Of a stretch of 64,000 nucleotides of DNA, positions 18,869 to 28,471 are shown piece after piece (the stretch's first letter is position 1; the number at the start of each line of letters is the position of its first letter). Under the pieces are notes generated by a model. The model did no database searches. It worked only from the letters and a program-made list of their open reading frames with translations, and was not told where the DNA came from. This stretch comes from JAGWRA01 sp035534615 (GTDB lineage: Bacteria; Acidobacteriota; Vicinamibacteria; Vicinamibacterales; CAVVIG01). Location: the NCBI GenBank assembly GCA_035534615.1, contig DATLRO010000089.1:111160-175159 (forward strand), written 5' to 3'. A program made the translations under genes and the position numbers.

Positions 18869-20830
18869 ATGAAGAGCATCGTCGTCGGCACGGCGGGACA
18901 CATCGATCACGGGAAGAGCGCCCTCGTGCGCGCGCTGACCGGCACCGATCCCGACCGGCTGAAGGAAGAGAAGGCGCGCGGCATCACCATCGACCTCGGG
19001 TTCGCGCATGCCGAGATCGACGGCACCACCGTCGCGTTCGTCGACGTGCCCGGGCACGAGCGGTTCGTCAAGAACATGCTGGCGGGCGTCGGCGGCATCG
19101 ACGCCATCGTGCTCGTGGTGGCCGCCGACGAGTCGGTGATGCCGCAGACCCGCGAGCACTTCGACATCTGCCGCCTGCTGCGCGTCCGGGCCGGGTTCGT
19201 CGCCCTCACGAAAGCCGATCTGGTCGACGCCGACATGCTGGCGCTCGTCCGGGAAGAGGTCCAGGAGCTCGTGGCCGGCTCCTTTCTCGCCGGCGCACCG
19301 ATCGTGCCGGTGTCGTCGAAGACCGGCGCCGGCCTGGACGAGGTGCGCGCGGTCCTTGCGGGGATCGGGCGGACGCTGCCCGGCCGCCCGGCGGACGGTC
19401 CGGTGCGGCTGCCGATCGATCGCGTCTTCTCGGTCAAAGGGTTCGGCACGGTCGTCACCGGTACGCTCGGGTCAGGCACGATTCGCGTGGACGACGAGCT
19501 GGCGCTCCTGCCGGGCGACCGCGCCGTGAAGGTGCGCGGCCTGCAGGTGCACGGCCGGCGGCAGGACGAGGCGCGGGCCGGGCACCGGACGGCGGTCAAC
19601 CTGAGCGGGGTCGAGGTGGCCGACGTCGCGCGCGGCCAGGCACTCGTGACGCCCGGGCAGTTCCGGGAGTCGCGGGTGGTGGACGCGGTGCTGGAGCTGC
19701 TGCCCACGGCCAGGGGCCTGAAGCACGGCGCGCGCATCCGGTTCCATCACGGCACGGCGGAGCGCCTGGGGCGGGTCATCGTGGCCGGGCCGCCGCGCGG
19801 CGGGAGCGACGCGGGCGGCCGGGCGGCGCCTGAGATCCCGCCGGGCGCCCGGGCGTACGTGCGGCTGCGGCTGGAATCGCCGGCCGTCCTCGTGCGCGGC
19901 GACCGGTACATCCTGCGCGCCTATTCGCCGTCGACCACGATCGCCGGCGGCGGCGTGCTCGATCCGCGGCCGGTGCGGACGCGCGTCCGCACGGCGGCGG
20001 CGCTCGAGCATTTCCGCCAGCTCGATTTCGCGCCGGACGGGGACGCGGCCTCGCGCGCGCGGGACGATGAGCGCGCGATCCGGGCGGTCATGAGCGGCGC
20101 CGGGGCGGCCGGCCTGCCGGTGGCCGACCTGACCACCCGCTTCGGCTACTCGGGACCGGCGCGCGACGCGCTGGTGGCCGGTCTGACGTCGGCGCAGGCG
20201 GCGTTCGTGGCGGGAGACGTGCTCGTGGCGCCGGCCGTGGTCGAGCAGCTCGAGGCGCGGCTGCTGGGGCTGCTCCGCGACCATCACGCGGCGCAGCCGC
20301 TGTCGGAGGGCATTCCGCGGGAGGACCTGCGGCGTTCCGTCGCGCCCCGGGCGGAGCCGGCGGTCTTCGACCTGGTCGTCGGCCGGCTCGCCGGCGCCGG
20401 ACGGATCGGCGGCCGCGACCGGGTGGCGCTGGCGTCGCACCGGGTGGCGCTCTCGCCGGAGGAGGCGCGCGCCTGCAGCGCGATTGAGCGGGCGTACGGG
20501 GAGGCCGGGCTGACGCCGCCGGAGGCCGCCACGATTGCGGGCCGCGCGGGGGTGGCTCCGGCGGTGATCGAGCAGATGGTCAGGCTGCTGCTCCGGCAGA
20601 AACGGCTCGTGCGGGTGGACCCGCTGATCTTCCACGCCGACGCGCTCGCGCGGCTGAAGGACGAGGTGCGGCGGCTGGGGGCGGATGCCGGCGGCGGCGA
20701 GCCGCGGATTGACGTGGCGACGTTCAAGGAGCGATTCGGCGTGTCGCGGAAGTTCGCCATCCCGCTGCTCGAGTACCTCGATCGCGAGCGGGTGACGCGG
20801 CGCATCGGCGACGCGCGGGTCGTGCTGTAA
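18869..20830 (+). CDS. selB: selenocysteine-specific translation elongation factor
   Basis: SelB delivers Sec-tRNA(Sec) to UGA codons next to a SECIS element. The 653-residue protein has a full G domain: G1 GHIDHGKS, the KARGITIDLGF switch, G3 DVPGHERF and G4 TKAD. Beta-barrel domains II and III follow (VFSVKGFGTVVTGTL is typical), and then a long C-terminal region (about 390-653) with several winged-helix units ending in FKERFGVSRKFAIPLLEYLD, which bind the SECIS hairpin. That C-terminal part separates it from EF-Tu. selA, selD and the tRNA-Sec gene are not in this window. The gene lies 10 bases after rnr. Confidence 0.95.
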   Translation: MKSIVVGTAGHIDHGKSALVRALTGTDPDRLKEEKARGITIDLGFAHAEIDGTTVAFVDVPGHERFVKNMLAGVGGIDAIVLVVAADESVMPQTREHFDICRLLRVRAGFVALTKADLVDADMLALVREEVQELVAGSFLAGAPIVPVSSKTGAGLDEVRAVLAGIGRTLPGRPADGPVRLPIDRVFSVKGFGTVVTGTLGSGTIRVDDELALLPGDRAVKVRGLQVHGRRQDEARAGHRTAVNLSGVEVADVARGQALVTPGQFRESRVVDAVLELLPTARGLKHGARIRFHHGTAERLGRVIVAGPPRGGSDAGGRAAPEIPPGARAYVRLRLESPAVLVRGDRYILRAYSPSTTIAGGGVLDPRPVRTRVRTAAALEHFRQLDFAPDGDAASRARDDERAIRAVMSGAGAAGLPVADLTTRFGYSGPARDALVAGLTSAQAAFVAGDVLVAPAVVEQLEARLLGLLRDHHAAQPLSEGIPREDLRRSVAPRAEPAVFDLVVGRLAGAGRIGGRDRVALASHRVALSPEEARACSAIERAYGEAGLTPPEAATIAGRAGVAPAVIEQMVRLLLRQKRLVRVDPLIFHADALARLKDEVRRLGADAGGGEPRIDVATFKERFGVSRKFAIPLLEYLDRERVTRRIGDARVVL

Positions 20831-20846
20831 TGCCTGATGCGGGGCA

Positions 20847-21002
20847 CTAGCGGCGGTTGCGCGGATCGTCCGGCGTTCGCCTGTCCCTGGCCGTTCGAAT
20901 CGCACCGCCGAGCCCCCGGCCGATCTCCCGCAACCGGCGCTCGCCGTACACCAGCACCACGATTGCCACGAGAATCAGAAACTCGGGCAGCCCGAATTCC
21001 AT
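20847..21002 (-). CDS. TatA/E-like twin-arginine translocase component, short
   Basis: This 51-residue protein has the TatA plan: a short periplasmic start, one membrane helix (about 6-20), the hinge YGERRLREIGRGLG (family FG-x2-(K/R)L-x2-(I/L)G-x2-LG) and a short amphipathic helix. The phenylalanine of the FG hinge is Tyr here. ATG 21002 has GGGAGG five bases upstream. It follows the flavoprotein gene on the same strand after 47 bases and converges on selB. TatA forms the Tat pore for folded proteins. At 51 residues it is at the short end of the family, so it could be a TatE-like accessory copy. Confidence 0.8.
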   Translation of the reverse strand: MEFGLPEFLILVAIVVLVYGERRLREIGRGLGGAIRTARDRRTPDDPRNRR

Positions 21003-21049
21003 CTGTGCCTCCCGTTCGCCGCCCGGGCGACCGGGCCGGGCGGACGCGG

Positions 21050-22291
21050 CTACTCGGTGATCGAGCTCCACTGCATCGCCAGCAGGCGCCAGGCGAGCCC
21101 GAACTCGAACGTGCGCACGAGCCGCCGCTTCAGGCCGCGGTAGGACTGCGTTCCGCCCATCATCTCGATCATCACCTCGCGCACGCGCCGGCTGCCGGCC
21201 AGGGCGTCCACCAGGAGCCGCGTGAAGCGGGGATGGAAGAACGCGTCCCGGATCCGGGCGGCGCGCTGCAGCTCGGGGATCAGCTCGTCCCGGACGCGGC
21301 TCTCGTACGCGGCGATGCCGCCCGCGGCGATCGCGTCGGCGGCCCAGGCGCCCGACTGCAGGGCGAAGAAGATGCCTTCGCGCGTCAGCGGATCGACCAG
21401 GCCGGCCGCGTCGCCCAGCAGCATCCAGCCGGGGCCGGACGCGCGGGCCGTCCGCCAGTCCCGCTCGGCCAGCGACGGGATGGGCCAGGCGTAGCGCTCG
21501 AGGCGGGCCCCGTCCGCCAGCCCGCGGGCGTGCAGCCAGTCGTCCGTGAGGCGGCGCAGGTCGTGCGACGAAAAGCCGGCGTCGGCCTGGGCGCAGACGC
21601 CGACGGCGAGGTGCCCGGGCCGTGGAAACGACCAGATATAGCCGGGCGGCGTGCCGACGCAGGCGATGCGGATGTGATCCAGGTTCACCCCGTGCGCGAA
21701 GAAGCCGGTGGCGATCGACAGCTGGTCCCGGCGGAACGGTTCGTGGACGCGGCGGCGCACCAGGCTGTTGGCCCCGTCCGCGCCGAGGACGACCGGGGCG
21801 CGGTAGGTGCCGGCCGCCGTCCGGACTTCGGCGCCGGCGGCGCCTGCCGTGACGTCGAGGACCCGCGCGGGCACGAACGTCGTGCCGGCATCACACGCGC
21901 GCTGCAGCAGCGCGCGGTCGAAGGCGCTCCGGCTCGTCACCACCAGCGTGCTGTCGAGCGGATCATTTGCCTGGAGAGGGAAGGTCACCGTGTACGGACT
22001 CGCCGCGGAGGCGGCGTGTTCGAACGTGGCCGCCCGGACCACGACGCCCGGCAGGCCGGCGGCCCGCACCGTTTCGCCGACGACCTGGAGGGCGCGGCGC
22101 GACAGCCCCCCGCCGCAGGGTTTTTCCCGCGGATGGCTCGGATCGAAGAGGATCACGCGGGCGCCGCGGCGGGCGAGCGAGGCGGCCGCCCAGCTGCCGG
22201 CCGGTCCGGCTCCGACAATCAGCACGTCGGCGGTCGATCGGGCCGGGGCACTCTCGGGCAGCGGCGGATCCGGGGAGTTGCCGTGCGTCAC
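21050..22291 (-). CDS. FAD-dependent oxidoreductase, geranylgeranyl reductase family
   Basis: This 413-residue flavoprotein opens with an FAD-binding Rossmann fold (VLIVGAGPAGSWAAASLARRG) and has the second FAD motif LLGDAAGLVDPLTREGI near residue 293. The PCGGGLSRRAL and YIWSFPRPGHLAVGV segments point to the geranylgeranyl-reductase/FixC-like group, which reduces isoprenoid double bonds (menaquinone or lipid tails, or bacteriochlorophyll phytyl in phototrophs). No photosynthesis gene is nearby, so a role in saturating quinone or other isoprenoid chains is more likely; that is inference. It precedes the TatA-like gene and is divergent from the stress-domain protein with only 22 bases between their starts. 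Confidence 0.85.
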   Translation of the reverse strand: MTHGNSPDPPLPESAPARSTADVLIVGAGPAGSWAAASLARRGARVILFDPSHPREKPCGGGLSRRALQVVGETVRAAGLPGVVVRAATFEHAASAASPYTVTFPLQANDPLDSTLVVTSRSAFDRALLQRACDAGTTFVPARVLDVTAGAAGAEVRTAAGTYRAPVVLGADGANSLVRRRVHEPFRRDQLSIATGFFAHGVNLDHIRIACVGTPPGYIWSFPRPGHLAVGVCAQADAGFSSHDLRRLTDDWLHARGLADGARLERYAWPIPSLAERDWRTARASGPGWMLLGDAAGLVDPLTREGIFFALQSGAWAADAIAAGGIAAYESRVRDELIPELQRAARIRDAFFHPRFTRLLVDALAGSRRVREVMIEMMGGTQSYRGLKRRLVRTFEFGLAWRLLAMQWSSITE

Positions 22292-22307
22292 GGGGACAGC
22301 TTACAGT
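22278..22307 (+). promoter_or_regulatory. promoter placing transcription start at the start codon of the stress-domain gene
   Basis: TTGCCG (22278-22283), 18 bases, TACAGT (22302-22307). The predicted transcript start near 22314 is the GTG itself, implying a leaderless mRNA. The -35 lies inside the start region of the divergent flavoprotein gene. Confidence 0.6.
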
Positions 22308-22313
22308 AAAGCC

Positions 22314-22832
22314 GTGTCACATCCACTCGTTTTAGGTCTCTACCGGGACGCGGCCGCGGCCGCGTCCGGCGCCAGGGCCGCCAGGGCGCTGGGCGTCCAG
22401 CCGGATCAGCTGTCCATCGTGTCCAGGACGCACGAGGACGAAATCGCCCTCGCCCGCGAGGTCGGCGGGTCGCCGGGGGCCGAAATGGAGGATTCCCGCC
22501 CGGCCGGGCGCCTCGGGGAGCTGGGCGCGCACATCCTCGCGGCCGTGGCGATCGTCCTGCCGGGCATCGGGCCGATCGTGACCGCCGGGCCGCTCGCGGC
22601 CGAGCTGGGGGAAGTCGCCGGGCATGCGGCGGGCGATCTCGCCGGCGTGCTGGGCAAGTGCGGGCTGGCGGAGGAGCGGGCGCACACCTGGGAGACGCGG
22701 GTGCACGAAGGCGCCGTGCTGCTCGGCGCGCACATCTACGGGGTCGACGCCGGCGCGGTGCGCGCGGCCCTCGCGCAGGCCGGCGCCGACGAGACCGCGC
22801 TCGGCGCCTGGGTGACGCACCGGCCCGCCTGA
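22314..22832 (+). CDS. YflT-like general stress domain protein (hypothetical)
   Basis: The 172-residue product begins with a segment (LVLGLYRDAAAAASGARAA, then QLSIVSR) that resembles the ferredoxin-like fold of YflT/general-stress proteins. A hydrophobic glycine-rich hairpin at about 75-100 (VAIVLPGIGPIVTAGPLAA) and a C-terminal repeat of the N-terminal type (EGAVLLGAHIYG) follow. Such proteins occur in many phyla and are linked to stress only loosely; no activity is known. The start is GTG 22314, chosen because the similarity begins there and a promoter sits right before it. The Gly-rich hairpin may insert into a membrane. Confidence 0.65.
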   Translation: MSHPLVLGLYRDAAAAASGARAARALGVQPDQLSIVSRTHEDEIALAREVGGSPGAEMEDSRPAGRLGELGAHILAAVAIVLPGIGPIVTAGPLAAELGEVAGHAAGDLAGVLGKCGLAEERAHTWETRVHEGAVLLGAHIYGVDAGAVRAALAQAGADETALGAWVTHRPA

Positions 22833-22856
22833 GCCTGACCGGTACTGCTTTTGCAC

Positions 22857-22886
22857 TTGAGCGGGCCGGAACGGGTAGGTGACAAT
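22857..22886 (+). promoter_or_regulatory. promoter of the TonB-like gene
   Basis: TTGAGC (22857-22862), 18 bases, GACAAT (22881-22886). The predicted start near 22893 leaves a leader of about 25 bases to ATG 22918. Confidence 0.5.
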
Positions 22887-22917
22887 AGATCATCGCAGCG
22901 TTCCGGGTTCTGCCCAG

Positions 22918-23835
22918 ATGAGAAATACCAGCGGCGCGAGTGGAGTGCCTCCTGCCTCCTCCGCCGGACACCTGGCCCTGCAGGTGGACGGTGGACATCC
23001 CCCGGCGGAGCGCTTCCTGTTCGAGCAACAGGAGAAGCGGATTGCTCCGGCGGCGGTGGCCTCGTTCCTGGCGCACGTCGCGATCGCCCTGCTGGTCCTG
23101 TTCCTCATCCGCCTCTGGCCGGCGACCGATCTCACCCCGACGCATCATGCGCCGATCACCCAGCTGGTCTGGCTGGCGACGCCCGGCCCCGGGGGCGGCG
23201 GCGGCGGCGGCGGTAACCAGTCCAAGGCGCCGCCCCGGAAGGCCGAGCTGCCGGGCAAGGACAAGATCGCGCTGGCGGTGGTGAAACCGCCGAAGCTCAC
23301 GCCACCAAAGCCGCAGAAGGAGCCGGAGAAGCCGCCGCAGCAGTTGACGATTCCGGCGCAGACGGTGACCGCCGGGCTGCAGCAGCTTCCGGGTGTCGTC
23401 GAGAACATGCCGTCGTCCGCCGACTATCTGTCGCAGGGGTCGGGGACGGGCGGTGGTGGCGGGACCGGCACGGGCACGGGCATGGGATCGGGCCAGGGGT
23501 CCGGCCTCGGCGCGGGATTCGGCGGCGGCACCGGCGGCGGCGCCTATCGGCCGGGCAACGGCGTGCTGCTGCCGCAGGTGATCCAGGAGGTCAAGCCGCA
23601 GTACACCTCCGATGCGATGCGCGCCAAGATCCAGGGGACCGTCTGGCTGGAGTGCATCGTCGAGCCGAACGGGAGGGTGGGGGACGTGCGGGTCATCAAG
23701 TCGCTCGACCCGACGTTCGGTCTCGACGAGGAAGCGATCAAGGCCGCCAAGCAGTGGCGGTTCATGCCCGGGACCAAGGACGGCAAGCCGGTGCCGGTCA
23801 TCATCACCATCGAACTCACCTTCACGCTGCGCTGA
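22918..23835 (+). CDS. TonB family energy-transducing protein
   Basis: The 305-residue protein has one membrane helix at about 47-67. It carries the Ser-x3-His pair (S49, H53) that in TonB couples to ExbB/ExbD. A Pro/Lys-rich periplasm-spanning stretch (about 120-165) and a long Gly-rich linker follow, then a TonB C-terminal domain (about 225-305: VKPQYTSDAMRAKIQGTVWL, NGRVGDVRVIKS, AAKQWRFMP). TonB proteins carry proton-motive energy to outer-membrane receptors. No exbB, exbD or receptor gene is in the window. The N-terminal 45 residues are longer than usual and cytoplasmic. ATG 22918 is preferred to GTG 22879, which overlaps the -10 box. Confidence 0.88.
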   Translation: MRNTSGASGVPPASSAGHLALQVDGGHPPAERFLFEQQEKRIAPAAVASFLAHVAIALLVLFLIRLWPATDLTPTHHAPITQLVWLATPGPGGGGGGGGNQSKAPPRKAELPGKDKIALAVVKPPKLTPPKPQKEPEKPPQQLTIPAQTVTAGLQQLPGVVENMPSSADYLSQGSGTGGGGGTGTGTGMGSGQGSGLGAGFGGGTGGGAYRPGNGVLLPQVIQEVKPQYTSDAMRAKIQGTVWLECIVEPNGRVGDVRVIKSLDPTFGLDEEAIKAAKQWRFMPGTKDGKPVPVIITIELTFTLR

Positions 23836-23884
23836 CCGCGGGACGCCGCCGCCCGGCGCAGACGCCGGGGCCCGACCAAAAAAA

Positions 23885-23914
23885 ACGCCCGGCTGGACGG
23901 CTCCAGCCGGGCGT
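23885..23914. terminator. bidirectional intrinsic terminator between tonB-like gene and groEL
   Basis: A perfect 13-bp stem (23885-23897 with 23902-23914) closes a 4-base loop. It is flanked by a run of eight A on the left (23878-23885) and four T on the right (23914-23917), so it can stop transcription from both converging genes. Confidence 0.92.
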
Positions 23915-23949
23915 TTTCGTCGTATTCGCGGACTATTGCCGGCCGGACG

Positions 23950-25578
<1,629 letters not shown>

Positions 25579-25694
25579 TGCTCTGTGCTCCGTTCTGGTT
25601 GAGATGCGCGCCGGCCGCAGGCCGTCAGCCCCCGAAGGGCCGGGCGCGGCCGGCTATCCGAATCGATCCGGGCGGAACGATCGAGGTCCCGCCG

Positions 25695-26003
25695 CTACTT
25701 CTTCTTGCCGGCCCCCTCCTCGACGATCGCCAGGACTTCCTCTTCGCGCATGATGAGGTATTCCTGGCCGTCGATCTTGATCTCCTGGCCGGAGTACTTC
25801 CCGAACAGGATGGTGTCACCGGCCTTGACGTCAAGCGGGATGCGCTTGCCGTCATCCTTCGTCTTGCCCGCCCCGGCGGCGATGACCTTCCCCTGCTGAG
25901 GCTTTTCCTTGGCCGAGTCGGGGATGATGATGCCGCCGACCTTCTGTTCGCCTTCCTCGATGCGCTGGACGATGATGCGGTCGTGTAGCGGTCTGACGTT
26001 CAT
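25695..26003 (-). CDS. groES: co-chaperonin GroES (Hsp10)
   Basis: GroES is the heptameric lid of the GroEL chamber. The 102-residue protein starts NVRPLHDRIIVQRI and contains the mobile-loop region (about 17-35, EGEQKVGGIIIPDSA) that docks to GroEL. The GDTILFGKYSGQEIKIDGQEY core follows, and the protein ends in a short Lys-rich extension. ATG 26003 has GGAG about ten bases upstream. It is the promoter-proximal gene of the groES-groEL operon; a CIRCE operator and promoter lie 70-120 bases upstream. Confidence 0.98.
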   Translation of the reverse strand: MNVRPLHDRIIVQRIEEGEQKVGGIIIPDSAKEKPQQGKVIAAGAGKTKDDGKRIPLDVKAGDTILFGKYSGQEIKIDGQEYLIMREEEVLAIVEEGAGKKK

Positions 26004-26071
26004 GGGCTGTCAACTCCGTGTGTCGCGTGATATGGAATTTCTTCGGCAAAACCGCAGGAACCACCGGGCGG

Positions 26072-26098
26072 TTAGCACTCGCTGTAAGCGACTGCTAA
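26072..26098. promoter_or_regulatory. CIRCE operator (HrcA binding site)
   Basis: TTAGCACTC (26072-26080), 9 bases, GACTGCTAA (26090-26098). The CIRCE consensus is TTAGCACTC-N9-GAGTGCTAA, so there is a single mismatch in the second arm. The site begins at the last base of the groES -10 box and covers the predicted transcript start, as expected for HrcA repression. Confidence 0.92.
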
Positions 26099-26125
26099 TT
26101 ATAGTGCAGCTGCAGCCGAAGTCAA
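26098..26125 (-). promoter_or_regulatory. promoter of groES-groEL
   Basis: On the minus strand, TTGACT (26125-26120), 16 bases, TATAAT (26103-26098). This vegetative sigma70-type promoter is directly followed by the CIRCE operator. Confidence 0.85.
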
Positions 26126-26150
26126 GGCGGGGGCGGGGATGGACCGCGGG

Positions 26151-26357
26151 TTAGCGGCGCTTCAACCGGTGTTCGACCAGCTTCCGGCTGAGCGTATTCC
26201 GGTGCATGCCGAGCGCGCTGGCGGTCTTCAGGAGGCAGCCGTCCTGGCGGGCGAGCACCTGCGCGATGAAGCGGCGCTCGAACTCGCGCTGCGCGTCGGC
26301 GTAGCGGATGCCCTTGTCGACCATCTCCTCGATGAGCCGGTCCAGCTGTTCGCGCAC
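26151..26357 (-). CDS. small Fis-type helix-turn-helix protein
   Basis: The 68-residue product consists almost only of a Fis-type DNA-binding domain: a helix (AQREFERRFIAQVLARQD) and then the recognition hairpin TASALGMHRNTLSRKLVEHRL, as found at the C-termini of NtrC-class activators. There is no receiver or AAA domain. It begins with GTG 26357, one base after the purC stop, so it is probably translated from the purC message. A role as a nucleoid-type or transcription regulator is inferred from the domain alone; targets are unknown. Confidence 0.8.
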   Translation of the reverse strand: MREQLDRLIEEMVDKGIRYADAQREFERRFIAQVLARQDGCLLKTASALGMHRNTLSRKLVEHRLKRR

Positions 26358-26358
26358 G

Positions 26359-27273
26359 TCAGCTCAGCTCACGGCCGGTCAGCCGGCGGAACGCTTCGAG
26401 GTACTTGTCGCGCGTGCGGGCCACCACCTCGTCCGGGAGCGAAGGGACCGGCGGCTGCTTGTTCCACCGGATGGATTCCAGGTAGTCGCGCACGTACTGC
26501 TTGTCGAAGCTCGGTTGCGCATGGCCCGGCTCGTACTGATCCCTGGGCCAGAAGCGCGACGAGTCGGGGGTCAGCATCTCGTCGATCAGGATCAGCCGGG
26601 ACGCCGGCGGGCCGTCGCCCTCGGCGAGGCCGAACTCGAACTTCGTGTCGGCGACGAGGATGCCGCAGGCGTCGGCGTGCGCCGCGCCCTCCCGGTAGAG
26701 CTCGAGCGTCAGCGCGCGGACGCGCGCCAGGATGTCGCGCCCCACGAGGCCGGCCGCCTCCTCCTCGGTGATGTTCAGGTCGTGGCCGGAGTCGGCCTTC
26801 GTCGCCGGCGTGAAGATCGGCTCCGGCAGCCGATCGGACTCCCGCAGGCCGGCCGGCAGGCGGATGCCGCACACCGCGCCGGTCCGCACGTAGTCCTTCC
26901 AGCCGGAACCCGACAGGTACCCGCGGGCGACGCACTCGATCGGCAGCGGCTCGGTCCTGCGCACGAGCATCGACCGGCCGCGCAGCAGATCCGCGCAGCC
27001 GCGCGCGGGCGGCGGATAGGTCGCCGGATCGGTCGACAGCACGTGGTTCGGCACGAGGGCGCGCGTCCGGTCGAACCAGAACGCCGAGATCTGCGTCAGC
27101 ACCTTCCCTTTGTCGGGAATGCCCGAGCCCAGCACGTAATCGAACGCCGAGATGCGGTCGGTCGCGACGATGAGCAGCTGATCGCCGAACTCGTAGAGAT
27201 CGCGCACCTTGCCCTGGCGCGTCGGGCGCAGCGAGTTGAGGGAAGTCTGCAGGACGGCCGGACTCAGGGGCAA
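26359..27273 (-). CDS. purC: phosphoribosylaminoimidazole-succinocarboxamide (SAICAR) synthase
   Basis: PurC joins CAIR and aspartate with ATP to give SAICAR in purine synthesis. The 304-residue product has the GKVRDLYEFGDQLLIVATDRISAFD start, the IECVARGYLSGSGWKDY central motif and the DTKFEFG and LIDEMLTPDSSRFW active-site segments. It is the longer form (about 300 residues) also seen in eukaryote-like and many environmental bacterial enzymes, compared with about 240 in E. coli. TTG 27273 is chosen as start because GAGGT lies eight bases upstream and the family similarity begins there. The open frame extends further but through unrelated Arg-rich sequence. Confidence 0.94.
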   Translation of the reverse strand: MPLSPAVLQTSLNSLRPTRQGKVRDLYEFGDQLLIVATDRISAFDYVLGSGIPDKGKVLTQISAFWFDRTRALVPNHVLSTDPATYPPPARGCADLLRGRSMLVRRTEPLPIECVARGYLSGSGWKDYVRTGAVCGIRLPAGLRESDRLPEPIFTPATKADSGHDLNITEEEAAGLVGRDILARVRALTLELYREGAAHADACGILVADTKFEFGLAEGDGPPASRLILIDEMLTPDSSRFWPRDQYEPGHAQPSFDKQYVRDYLESIRWNKQPPVPSLPDEVVARTRDKYLEAFRRLTGRELS

Positions 27274-27301
27274 GGCAGGTGACCTCGCGGCAAAGCTCCG
27301 G

Positions 27302-27330
27302 ATCTTACTCGCGCGCGGCGCGGGCCGCAA
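27302..27330 (-). promoter_or_regulatory. promoter of purC
   Basis: On the minus strand, TTGCGG (27330-27325), 17 bases, TAAGAT (27307-27302). The predicted leader to the TTG start at 27273 is about 22 bases. Confidence 0.55.
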
Positions 27331-27439
27331 GGGGCGCGGCGCCGGGCCCCGGCCGGCGGCGCGTCCGCGTCGCATCCTGTCGCGCATATGGTGTACAGTG
27401 CCCGTCAGACGGCCACCGGGTGCGGCCCGTCTCCACAGC

Positions 27440-28471
27440 ATGCGCACGCCTGTCAGGATGATGCTCGTCGTCGGCGCCACCGTCGGGTTGCTGATGCTGT
27501 TTCTCTGGCATGCGAACCTCGGCCGCATCGGCGCCGATCTGGAGCGCGCACGGCCCGGGCTCCTGCTGCTCGCGCTCGGCACGATCGGCTTCAACTGGTG
27601 CGTGCGCAGCCTGCGCTGGCAGTGCCTGCTGCGGCCGCTCGGCCCCACCCGCTTCGTGAACGTCCTGCGGGCCACGGTCGTCGGCTTCGCCGCCTCGGCC
27701 ATTCTGCCGGCCCGGCCGGGTGAGGTGATCCGCCCGTACTGGCTGACCCGTCACGAACCACTCTCGACGGCCGGCGCGTTCGCGACCATCATCGTCGAGC
27801 GGCTGCTCGACATCCTGACCGTGCTCCTGCTGTTCGCCGCCTTCGTGCTCTGGTTCGATCCGCTGCGCGCCGGCGTCGATCCGGGGCTGATGGACGCCAT
27901 CAAGGTCGGCGGCGTCCTGGCAGGAGGCATCGCGCTCGCGCTGCTGGCGGTGCTGATGGTGCTCGCCGGCCACCCGGCGCGTCTGTCGCGGCTGATGGCG
28001 CCCGTGGCACGCCGGCTGCCGGCCCGGCTGGCCGGCCGCGTGGAGCGGCTGGCGGACCGGTTCGCGTCCGGCCTGGCGGTCGTCCGGCGGCCGCGCTACC
28101 TGCTGGCCGCGCTGACGCTGTCGTTCGTCCTCTGGCTGTCGATCGCCGCCGGGGTCTGGGCGGTCGCGCAGGCGTTTGCCATCCGCCTGCCGTTCACCGG
28201 GGCGTTCCTCATGCTGATGCTGCTCGTCGTCGGCGTCGCGGTGCCGACGCCCGGGGCGATTGGCGGCTTCCACGAGGCGTTCCGGCTGGGCGCAGTGGCG
28301 TTCTATGCCGCATCGGCCGACCGGGCGATCGCCGCCGCGCTCGTCCTGCACGCGATTTCGTACGGGCCGGTGGCGATTGCGGGGCTGACGGTCGCGGCGC
28401 ACGAGGGATTGAACCTGGCAGGCATCCGTCAACTGGCGCGCAAAGTGGCGCCCGGAGGGCAGGCGGCGTGA
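27440..28471 (+). CDS. lysylphosphatidylglycerol synthase-type flippase family membrane protein
   Basis: The 343-residue protein has about eight hydrophobic helices and the pattern of the UPF0104/YbhN/AglD2 group (LPG_synthase_TM): RSLRWQCLLRPLG near 58, FAASAILPARPGEVIRPYWL near 85, IIVERLLDILTVLLL near 117 and VGVAVPTPGAIGGFHEAFR near 270. Members are integral inner-membrane proteins related to the flippase half of MprF and are thought to move lipid-linked molecules. No synthetase domain is attached. ATG 27440 is taken as start although no Shine-Dalgarno is seen. The stop overlaps the nrdR start by 4 bases. Confidence 0.8.
   Translation: MRTPVRMMLVVGATVGLLMLFLWHANLGRIGADLERARPGLLLLALGTIGFNWCVRSLRWQCLLRPLGPTRFVNVLRATVVGFAASAILPARPGEVIRPYWLTRHEPLSTAGAFATIIVERLLDILTVLLLFAAFVLWFDPLRAGVDPGLMDAIKVGGVLAGGIALALLAVLMVLAGHPARLSRLMAPVARRLPARLAGRVERLADRFASGLAVVRRPRYLLAALTLSFVLWLSIAAGVWAVAQAFAIRLPFTGAFLMLMLLVVGVAVPTPGAIGGFHEAFRLGAVAFYAASADRAIAAALVLHAISYGPVAIAGLTVAAHEGLNLAGIRQLARKVAPGGQAA

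Noticed and set aside
23196..23215. GGC-repeat run as a DNA repeat element
   Set aside because: It encodes the Gly-rich linker of the TonB-like protein and is not a mobile or structural repeat.
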